DNA of 20,210 nt from Hyphomicrobiales bacterium (GTDB lineage: Bacteria; Pseudomonadota; Alphaproteobacteria; Rhizobiales; Xanthobacteraceae): positions 1-20,210 of the forward strand of contig JAHFPO010000023.1 of assembly GCA_023266695.1 (NCBI GenBank), given 5' to 3'. A program made the translations under genes and the position numbers. This document shows positions 1 to 5,916 of this stretch, in pieces. How positions within the stretch are numbered: position 1 is the stretch's first letter; each line of letters opens with the position of its first letter. The notes under the pieces were generated by a model, which was not told the origin of the DNA, did not search any database, and was given only the letters and a program-made list of their open reading frames with translations.

Positions 1-2
1 CC

Positions 3-1142
3 TTCGAGAACGACGGCACGCGCGATTTTGATCTCGGCGGGCTTGCCGGAATCTCCGACGATGAGTTCGATGCGCTCGGTCCGGTGCAATGGCCCGTGCG
101 CGCGGGCCAAGCGAAACGCGATCGGCGCTTCTTTGCTGCGGGCGGCTTCTTCACGCCGGACCGCAAGGCGCGGTTTGTGGCGCCGGAAAAGCCAGCCCTG
201 AAGGAAACGACATCCGCCGAGTTTCCATTCCGCCTCAACACCGGCCGGATCCGCGACCAGTGGCACAGCATGACACGCTCCGGCAGGAGCCCGCGCCTGG
301 GCGCGCATCTGCCGGAGCCTTTCGTGGAGGTCCACCCGGACGACGCGCGCGCGGCGCGCCTGACCGACGGCGGCTTCGCAAAGGTCATGACGCGGCATGG
401 CGCTTGCGTCCTCAAGGTGATCGTCAGCGAAAGCCAGCGGTCGGGCTCGCTGTTCGTGCCGATCCATTGGAGCGCGGAAACCGCGTCGTATGCCTGCGTC
501 GGCGATCTTGTCGCTGCGCAAACCGACCCGCTGTCCGGCCAGCCGGAAGCCAAGGCCACGCCCGTCGCGATCACGCCAGCTGACTTTTCCATGCGCGGAT
601 TCATTCGGACCCGCCGATCGGTCGCGCTGCCGAATGGAACGTGGTGGGTCCGCGTCGCGGTGGCGGGAGGATCGGAATATCTGTTGGCAACGGACGATGG
701 CCCGATGGTTTGGCACGATGTCGCGCATCGCCTGTTAGACCATGACGCTCGGCTTGCTGAACATGTCGAAGCACCGCGCGGTTTCTACCGCGCCGCCGCA
801 TTCGTCGACGGAAAAATTGATGGCGGCCTGTTCGTCGGGCCGGGCGCGACCCCGCCGCCATGGGATGCGTTCGAGGCTTTGTTCGAAGCGGAGGTACCCG
901 AATGCGCGGAACATCAGATCACGCGCTCGGGCAAGTCGGCCGCCAGCCCGCTTGAGAGAGAGTCGGTCGTTTGTGCGTGCTTCGGCGTCGGACTCTCAGC
1001 TATCCGCGACGCCATCACATCTGGCGCGGCGACGAATGTCGAGGAGATCGGCATGGCGCTCAACGCCGGCACCAATTGTGGATCGTGTCTGCCGGAACTG
1101 AAGAGGATCATCACCCGTGATCGCGTCGCGAATCCCGTCTGA
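3..1142 (+). CDS. nasA: Assimilatory nitrate reductase catalytic subunit NasA, C-terminal part (5' end outside window)
   Basis: This is the last 379 codons of a molybdopterin-dependent cytoplasmic nitrate reductase, which reduces nitrate to nitrite for assimilation. The frame is open from the first complete codon at position 3, so the gene begins upstream. The GTG at 84 lies inside the conserved PVQWPV stretch and is not a start. Next comes the molybdopterin-dinucleotide-binding domain, with the family motif LNTGRIRDQWHSMTR near residues 78-92 and the VEVHPDDA segment. The C-terminus carries a BFD-like [2Fe-2S] domain with ligands Cys324, Cys326, Cys359 and Cys362 of this fragment (C-A-C ... 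C-G-S-C). That tail is typical of NasA enzymes and marks this as the assimilatory rather than the periplasmic Nap form. It is followed directly by the siroheme synthase gene, the usual partner for nitrite reductase. Confidence 0.93.
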   Translation, partial: FENDGTRDFDLGGLAGISDDEFDALGPVQWPVRAGQAKRDRRFFAAGGFFTPDRKARFVAPEKPALKETTSAEFPFRLNTGRIRDQWHSMTRSGRSPRLGAHLPEPFVEVHPDDARAARLTDGGFAKVMTRHGACVLKVIVSESQRSGSLFVPIHWSAETASYACVGDLVAAQTDPLSGQPEAKATPVAITPADFSMRGFIRTRRSVALPNGTWWVRVAVAGGSEYLLATDDGPMVWHDVAHRLLDHDARLAEHVEAPRGFYRAAAFVDGKIDGGLFVGPGATPPPWDAFEALFEAEVPECAEHQITRSGKSAASPLERESVVCACFGVGLSAIRDAITSGAATNVEEIGMALNAGTNCGSCLPELKRIITRDRVANPV

Positions 1143-1158
1143 GACGCGGCCCCCACGC

Positions 1159-2655
1159 ATGGAGGCTCTGGCACGGCTGCCGATCTTTGTTGCGCTCACG
1201 GGGAAGCGCGCCATCGTCAGCGGTGGCAGCGCCGCAGCGGCATGGAAGGCGGAGCTGTTATCGGCCGAGGGCGCCAAAGTCGACGTCTATGCGGAAGATC
1301 CGTCGGAAGAGCTTATCGCGGTTGCCGCCGAAGCGCCGCATGGTGCGATCGCCATCCATCATCGCCGATGGAATGTAGCGGACTTCAATGAAGCCCAAAT
1401 CGCAGTCGCAGCCTGCGAGGATGATCAGGCGGCAGAACATTTTGCCACTGCGGCGCGCGCGGCCGGCGTGCCGGTCAACGTTATCGACAAGCCTGCGTTC
1501 TGCGACTTCGCCTTTGGCGCGATCGTCAATCGTTCGCCGCTCGTCATCGGCATCTCGACCGACGGCGCGGCGCCTGTCTTCGGTCAGGCGATCCGCGCAA
1601 AGCTCGAGGCAATGATTCCGCGAGGTTTTGTGCGTTGGGCGGAATCCGCACGTCATTGGCGCCGCGCCGTGCAATCGTCTGGGCTTTCGTTCGCAGGGCG
1701 GCGGCGTTTTTGGCAGTTATTCACCGCCTATGCCGTCACTCACCCGGATCGGGAACCGACTCAATCTGATTTCGATGCGTTCCTCACGAGAACCCGGGGC
1801 GTGGGCAAAGCCGTCGACGAGGGTTCGGTCACTCTGGTCGGTGCGGGGCCGGGCGATCCGGAGCTGTTGACTCTTCGCGCGGTCCGGGCGCTGCAGTCGG
1901 CTGACGTGATCCTTTTCGACGACCTCGTCGCGCCTGAAATTCTCGATTTCGCCCGCCGCGAGGCGAAGAAGATGCTGGTCGGCAAGACCGGTTACGGACC
2001 CTCCTGTAAGCAAGACGAGATCAACGCGCTGATGATTTCACTTGCGAAGGTTGGCAAGCGCGTGGTGCGGCTCAAAGGTGGCGATCCAATGATCTTTGGT
2101 CGCGCCGGCGAGGAGATCGCAGCGTGCCGCGCAGCCGGTATTCCGGTCGAGGCCGTCCCAGGCATCACTGCCGCGCAAGGTGCAGCGAGCCGACTCGGAG
2201 TGTCGTTGACGCATCGCCGGCACGCCAGGCGCCTGCAATATGTGACCGGCCATGCCGAAGACGGTCGGCTGCCATCGGACCTCGATTGGAAGAGTCTTGC
2301 CGATCCGTCGGCAACGACTGTCGTCTATATGCCGAAGAAAACGATTGGAGAGCTTTCCGCTCGTGCGATCGCTCGAGGACTGGATTCGAAGACGCCCGCG
2401 ATTGCTGTCGTCGGAGCGACGAGACCAGATGAGATTATTATTGCCGCGACCGTTGGCGAAATTGCCGCACGGCTTGACGAAGCGGCGCCCGTGGGTCCCG
2501 TGATAGTGCTGATTGGCCACGTATTCGCTGCCGGCGCCGCTCATTCGAAACACGGGACGAGCGGCAGATCACTCGAGGCTCCACACCATCAGTTTTCGCC
2601 TACGGCACAGATGATGGGATCACCAAAGAACCGAACCACGAAAGCGGCTACATGA
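1159..2655 (+). CDS. cysG: Siroheme synthase CysG (precorrin-2 dehydrogenase/ferrochelatase fused to uroporphyrinogen-III C-methyltransferase)
   Basis: This bifunctional cytoplasmic enzyme makes siroheme, the cofactor of assimilatory nitrite and sulfite reductases. The N-terminal part (about residues 1-210) is the NAD-dependent dehydrogenase/ferrochelatase domain, opening LARLPIFVALTGKRAIVSGG. The C-terminal methyltransferase starts near residue 224 with the SAM-binding motif VGAGPGDPELLT, followed by RLKGGDPMIFGR and VPGITAA. I chose ATG 1159 (498 aa) because family members begin a few residues before LARLP. A GTG at 1117 is also possible: it has AAGAGG at 1101-1106 and would overlap nasA by 26 bases. 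The gene follows nasA at 16 bases, so the two are probably one operon. The last ~35 residues after the IGHVFAAGAA segment look unlike the family and may have been acquired at the junction with the degraded DNA downstream. Confidence 0.93.
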   Translation: MEALARLPIFVALTGKRAIVSGGSAAAAWKAELLSAEGAKVDVYAEDPSEELIAVAAEAPHGAIAIHHRRWNVADFNEAQIAVAACEDDQAAEHFATAARAAGVPVNVIDKPAFCDFAFGAIVNRSPLVIGISTDGAAPVFGQAIRAKLEAMIPRGFVRWAESARHWRRAVQSSGLSFAGRRRFWQLFTAYAVTHPDREPTQSDFDAFLTRTRGVGKAVDEGSVTLVGAGPGDPELLTLRAVRALQSADVILFDDLVAPEILDFARREAKKMLVGKTGYGPSCKQDEINALMISLAKVGKRVVRLKGGDPMIFGRAGEEIAACRAAGIPVEAVPGITAAQGAASRLGVSLTHRRHARRLQYVTGHAEDGRLPSDLDWKSLADPSATTVVYMPKKTIGELSARAIARGLDSKTPAIAVVGATRPDEIIIAATVGEIAARLDEAAPVGPVIVLIGHVFAAGAAHSKHGTSGRSLEAPHHQFSPTAQMMGSPKNRTTKAAT

Positions 2656-2718
2656 GAAAGTCGCGCCTAAAGGGTTCACAGAGAGCCATTTTCGTTCGGC
2701 TATCGAGCAGACGGAACT

Positions 2719-3302
2719 GCGCCAATTCAAAACAAGGTCGGAGCCTTTCTCACCGATCCTTTGCTTAATCGCATTCTCACGTCACCAAAGACCGATCTTC
2801 ACATTCGCAAGATCATGGACGAGGGAAGCATGCTTTTGGTGAACCGTCGCTAAAGGACGGATCGGCGAGGACGGTTCGTCGCTGTTGGGTGGCTTGCTCA
2901 TGACCACAATCGGCCTGGCGGCGTTTAGCCGGGCCGATACGCCAGCTGAAAATTACCGCGATTTCTTCGTCTACATTGATGAGTTTAAAAACTTCACCAC
3001 ACTCGCGGTCGTGAACATGTTCTCGGAGCTGCGCAAGTACCGCGTTGGGTTCACCGTCGCACATCAGTATCTCCACCAGCTTGATCCCGACGTACGGCAT
3101 GCAGTGCTCGGCAACGCCGGCTCCATCATTTTGTTTCGCGTCGGTGGCGAGGACGCGCCGTACCTTACTTCGCGAGCTTTATGATCGATTTGAACAGATT
3201 GATCGCATGCAACTCGAAAATTACTACATCTACTTGAAACTCATGATCGACGGCATGCCATCGAAGCCCTTCAGCACCGTGACACTGAAGCCCACAGGGT
3301 AA
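2719..3302 (+). pseudogene. Remnant of a type IV secretion/conjugation coupling ATPase (TraG/VirD4-like), two frameshifts
   Basis: Three consecutive frames together give the C-terminal part of a conjugative coupling protein, the ATPase that feeds DNA to a type IV secretion channel. The first piece reads APIQNKVGAFLTDPLLNRIL and stops at 2851-2853. Skipping one base near 2842-2850 continues into AKGRIGEDGSSLLGGLL and the Walker B-like DFFVYIDEF, through VRHAVLGNAGSIILFRVGGE. That frame stops at 3184. Skipping one base near 3166 continues with REL-YDRFEQIDRMQLENYYIYLKLMI to the stop at 3300-3302. Each change is a net +1 base. The upstream part of the gene, including any Walker A motif, is missing or unrecognisable in 2656-2718. 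I identify the family from remembered conserved blocks; the disruption itself is directly visible. It is most likely a scar of an integrative conjugative element. Confidence 0.8.
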
Positions 3303-3315
3303 TCTCAACGCTGGT

Positions 3316-3474
3316 ATGGACGGGCGGCCGGAATTTCCATATATCGCGCCTGGAGAGGCTTCGGACGTACCCGGAACACGCGTCGCCGTGCCCAGTTTTG
3401 ATTTCGAGCGTATGTTCGTTGCTACAGGTAAAACATACGAAGCTATACAGAAGCTAAGGAATCTGACGATCTAA
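3316..3474 (+). CDS. Small ORF of unknown function (52 aa), doubtful
   Basis: ATG 3316 opens 52 codons ending at TAA 3472-3474, between the coupling-protein remnant and tRNA-Gln. The peptide is soluble-looking, contains VPSFDFERMFVATGKTYEAI, and has no signal peptide or recognised motif. No convincing ribosome binding site precedes it. It may be a leftover of the mobile element that supplied the neighbouring pseudogene, or chance. I do not recognise it. Confidence 0.25.
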   Translation: MDGRPEFPYIAPGEASDVPGTRVAVPSFDFERMFVATGKTYEAIQKLRNLTI

Positions 3475-3499
3475 CTAAAGTACTGTAAACAAAGTGCTT

Positions 3500-3573
3500 T
3501 GGGGGATAGTTCAACGGTAGAACAGCGGACTCTGACTCCGTCAATCTAGGTTCGAATCCTAGTCCCCCAACCA
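3500..3573 (+). tRNA. tRNA-Gln (anticodon CUG)
   Basis: A complete cloverleaf can be folded by hand. The 7-bp acceptor is TGGGGGA (3500-3506) with TCCCCCA (3563-3569). The D stem is GTTC/GAAC. The anticodon stem is GCGGA/TCCGT with loop CTCTGAC, giving anticodon CTG at 3532-3534, which reads CAG (Gln). The T arm is CTAGG-TTCGAAT-CCTAG. The discriminator base is A3570 and the CCA is encoded (3571-3573). The variable loop is four bases. The 3' end points toward the ABC cluster. Its upstream neighbour is a conjugation-gene remnant, which fits the use of tRNA genes as integration sites, though no att repeat was found. Confidence 0.97.
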
Positions 3574-3605
3574 GCCAGTCCGGTCTCTGTGTTTTGGTAA
3601 GCCAA

Positions 3606-3636
3606 CCCCGCGAGAACCGCGCCGTTGCGGGGCTTT
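3606..3636 (+). terminator. Probable terminator after tRNA-Gln
   Basis: CCCCGC (3606-3611) pairs with GCGGGG (3627-3632). An inner AAC/GTT can extend the stem, and CTTT follows. It begins 33 bases after the tRNA 3' end, where a transcript end is expected. The T-run is short, so this is a moderate call. Confidence 0.5.
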
Positions 3637-3833
3637 CCGACGTCAGCCGGTGGTCTCTGAATTCCAAAACCGGGCGTGCGCCCGAAAAATTTGCCAATTG
3701 TCTCCGAGCATTTCTTGAAATATTCCCAAATTTTTGGAGATCAGCAGCGGAGACTGGTTCGATCATCGACTGTATGGCCGGCTTGGCAGTCAAAATACTG
3801 GGCGTGGCCCTGATACGCGTCCCGAATCTTCCC

Positions 3834-4014
3834 AAGTCCGCTTTTGACCGATACTGTTGCAAAACAATTTTGAGTGCCCGAGTTAGCAATATTGATTCAA
3901 AAAAAGGCGCCAATGCGCAATGTTGATTCAAAAATTTGTTCATTCCGATTCGATTATTGCTTGCGAGCTGCCCCTCGCCGAGTTCTGCAACAATATCGAC
4001 CCGAAGCGGACATT
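3834..4014. repeat. Imperfect inverted-repeat element (short intergenic or MITE-like)
   Basis: The left arm 3834-3865 (core GTCCGCTTTTGACCGATACT) is the reverse complement of the right arm 3982-4014 at 26 of 32 positions, with one single-base gap. The arms enclose about 116 bases of AT-rich DNA. The arms resemble the TGTCCGCTT-containing intergenic repeats that I recall as common in Bradyrhizobium genomes; this is memory, not a search. No target-site duplication could be identified. Confidence 0.55.
3886..3933 (+). repeat. Two-copy direct repeat, 18 bp, 30-bp period
   Basis: GCAATATTGATTCAAAAA at 3886-3903 recurs as GCAATGTTGATTCAAAAA at 3916-3933, with one mismatch and a 30-bp start-to-start spacing. 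It lies between the arms of the inverted repeat. Two copies are not enough for a CRISPR, and there are no cas genes. It could be an internal duplication of the element, or paired protein-binding sites about three helical turns apart. Confidence 0.6.
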
Positions 4015-4458
4015 CTCGGACACGCAGACGGACGCTCCGCCGGCCACCCCAAGTGAGGCGCCAAGGCCGCTCATGAACTAACATTCCAACCGGACCACCC
4101 AATGGGGGGCGGCCAAGTTCTGAAAGCCGCTCAAGGTCGGTTCGGAGCTTATCCGACTTGAGGATCGCAAAGAGCACACTGTTGGAGTAGGGGCATTATG
4201 TCGCGATAACTCCGTACCTTCTGTGGTTGTATGAGCGCAAGTGAAGGAATGACGACATTGGCTTGATAAATATAACAAAACCAGAGATCGGGCCCCGCCC
4301 TGGTCGCACGGCGGTTCGAACCATCGCGATGCTGTTACCGTCTGCGCTCTGGGCTAGCCCGCACTCAGGTACAGGCATAGACTATATTGATGGGCTGAAG
4401 AAAAAACTTTGATACCTAGCCCCGAAACAAGTCACTCGCTCCGCGCCTCACACCCCGT

Positions 4459-4466
4459 AAGGGAGG
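4459..4466 (+). promoter_or_regulatory. Strong ribosome binding site of the ABC binding-protein gene
   Basis: AAGGGAGG lies six bases before ATG 4473. It is one of the best Shine-Dalgarno matches in the window and fits the high expression usual for binding proteins. It fixes the start codon. Confidence 0.75.
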
Positions 4467-4472
4467 AATTTC

Positions 4473-5843
4473 ATGGAAAACCAGGTCACACGCAGGAACT
4501 TCCTGAATAGCATGGCAGTGGGCGCCGCCGTAGCGGTGCCAGCAGCCACCTATTTCGCCGGACCGCGGCCGGCTCATGCCGCGATCAAGGCCAAGGGAAA
4601 CATCCCGGACAAGCCATTCAAGACCGGGCACATCACGTTTCTGACCGGCCCCGCCAGCTTAATCGGCGAGCCCGGCCGGAAAGGCCACCTGCTGGCGGCC
4701 GAGGAAATCAACGCCGAAGGCGGGCTCCTTGGCAAGCGCAAGATCGAAACGATCATCGCCGACGAAGCCGCCGGCACCGACGCCAACGTCAAGGAGCTTC
4801 GCCGCATGAAGCTCTCCGAGAACATCGACATGTTCACCGGCGTCATTTCCAGCGGCAACACGCCGGCCCTCGGCCCGGTCGCGGAGGAGCTCGGCGTCCT
4901 GACGTTGTTCAACGACGGCTGCACCGACTTCCTGTTCGACAAGGCGGTGCCCAAGCCGAAATACGTCTTCCGGGTGACCAACATCCAGTCGGCGGACGGC
5001 GTCACGTCGGCGGTCGGCGCCGCGAAGGCCTGGCCGCAGGCAAAGCGGATCGGCTCCATCCAGCCGGACTACAGCTATGGCCGCAACGTGCATGAGCATT
5101 TCACTCTGGCGTTCCAAAAGCTGGTTCCCGGCGCTACGGTCGTCTCCGAGGCGTGGCCGAAGCTCGGTGCCACCGACTTCACCCCGCACATCACCAAGCT
5201 CTTGTCCGACAAGCCGGAAGTCCTGATCTGCGGCTTGTGGGGCGGAGACTACGTGGCGTTCTACAAGCAGGCCCTGCGCTACGGCCTGTTCGACAAGATG
5301 AAAGTCGCCACCACGCTGGCCTTCGGCGGACAACCGCACGCGATCGGCAAGGATCATCCCGAGGGCGTGCTCGCCGGCTGCCATGCCAACTATTTCTTCA
5401 CGCATCCGGCCAAGGGGCGCTGGCCGATCAACGACTCATTCGTCGAGCGTTATTACAAGCGCTGGAACGAATACCCGAGCTTCGAGGCGGACGGCGCCTA
5501 TTCCGCGCTCTATCTGCTCAAGGCCGCCGTCGAGAAGGCCAACCTGCTCGTGGGCGGCTGGCCCGAGGACGACGTCATCATCAGCCTACTCGAAGGCATG
5601 GGGATGGATGTGCCGGCCGGCTATATCTACATCCGGCCCGACAATCACCAGGGCTACAAGGACACCGTGATCGGGATGACCAAGAACGATCCCAAGTACG
5701 ACTTCCCCGTTTGGGATCCGAACTCGATCATCACCATTCCGATCCGGGACATCACGGCGCCGCCCAACTGGCCGAAGCCCGGCACGTCGCACAATGAGTC
5801 GACTGCGGCGGCCAACTGGCTGAAGACCACTTGGCTGACCTGA
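4473..5843 (+). CDS. ABC transporter substrate-binding protein, branched-chain amino acid/urea/amide type, Tat-exported
   Basis: This 456-aa periplasmic binding protein belongs to the type I (Peripla_BP_6, LivK/UrtA-like) family and feeds the permeases encoded from 8393. Its N-terminus has a twin-arginine signal (TRRNFLN at residues 6-12, then a hydrophobic stretch ending AHA-A near residue 36). The mature domain starts at KTGHITFLTGPASLIGEPGRK and includes the family landmarks GHLLAAEEINAEGGLLG, SSGNTPALGPVAEELGV and SYGRNVHEHF, with a C-terminal DGAYSALYLLKAAVEKA segment. The length is slightly above the usual ~380-440. The ligand cannot be told: candidates for the family are branched-chain amino acids, urea, short amides, aromatic acids or alcohols. 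It is first in a nine-gene same-strand cluster, and a hairpin follows its stop. The Tat rather than Sec signal suggests folding in the cytoplasm before export. Confidence 0.88.
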   Translation: MENQVTRRNFLNSMAVGAAVAVPAATYFAGPRPAHAAIKAKGNIPDKPFKTGHITFLTGPASLIGEPGRKGHLLAAEEINAEGGLLGKRKIETIIADEAAGTDANVKELRRMKLSENIDMFTGVISSGNTPALGPVAEELGVLTLFNDGCTDFLFDKAVPKPKYVFRVTNIQSADGVTSAVGAAKAWPQAKRIGSIQPDYSYGRNVHEHFTLAFQKLVPGATVVSEAWPKLGATDFTPHITKLLSDKPEVLICGLWGGDYVAFYKQALRYGLFDKMKVATTLAFGGQPHAIGKDHPEGVLAGCHANYFFTHPAKGRWPINDSFVERYYKRWNEYPSFEADGAYSALYLLKAAVEKANLLVGGWPEDDVIISLLEGMGMDVPAGYIYIRPDNHQGYKDTVIGMTKNDPKYDFPVWDPNSIITIPIRDITAPPNWPKPGTSHNESTAAANWLKTTWLT

Positions 5844-5860
5844 AGGCTATCTGATCGGGG

Positions 5861-5885
5861 GCGGCCGTGTTTCTGACACGGCCGC
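5861..5885 (+). terminator. Perfect hairpin after the binding-protein gene (attenuator or mRNA-stabilising stem)
   Basis: GCGGCCGTGT (5861-5870) pairs perfectly with ACACGGCCGC (5876-5885) across a five-base loop, followed by TTCCTTTC. It lies 17 bases after the binding-protein stop and 31 bases before the next start. It could be a partial intrinsic terminator, or a 3' stem that protects the binding-protein transcript so that it exceeds the downstream genes. Such stems are known between binding-protein and permease genes. The T-run is too broken for full termination. Confidence 0.6.
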
Positions 5886-5916
5886 TTCCTTTCAGAGCGG
5901 ACGGAAGATTCTGACG

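Larger units (their letters stand above)
3574..4472. other. Gene-free stretch with degenerate repeats upstream of the ABC cluster
   Basis: About 900 bases lie between tRNA-Gln and the binding-protein gene. The stretch holds the tRNA terminator, an imperfect inverted repeat with an internal direct repeat (listed separately), and otherwise no gene I can support. The AT content is higher than in the flanking genes, especially 3880-3950 and 4260-4420. Frames that stay open on either strand here begin inside the tRNA or terminator and match no family. A promoter for the nine-gene cluster must lie here or close by, but I find no clear -35/-10 pair and no obvious operator. A TATATT at 4383-4388 has no matching -35 element. 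Confidence 0.6.

Noticed and set aside
3594..3926. Plus-strand 110-codon frame after tRNA-Gln
   Set aside because: It begins inside the probable terminator, ends in the repeat element, and has no SD or family resemblance.
3886..3933. Two-copy 18-bp repeat considered as a mini CRISPR
   Set aside because: Only two imperfect copies, a 12-base spacer and no cas genes.
3443..4177. Minus-strand open frame of 244 codons across tRNA-Gln
   Set aside because: The start of its translation is the antisense of the tRNA (a well-known spurious peptide around GFEPRLTESE) and the rest is repeat DNA.
4311..4322. GGTTCGAACC palindrome resembling a tRNA T-loop, considered as a tRNA fragment or att site
   Set aside because: No T stem, acceptor stem or anticodon arm can be folded around it on either strand, and it matches neither tRNA in the window beyond the generic T-loop bases.
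4263..4412. Possible TTG-started short peptide just before the binding-protein gene (leader peptide or lipoprotein)
   Set aside because: No ribosome site, no lipobox, no run of regulatory codons and no attenuator structure follows it.
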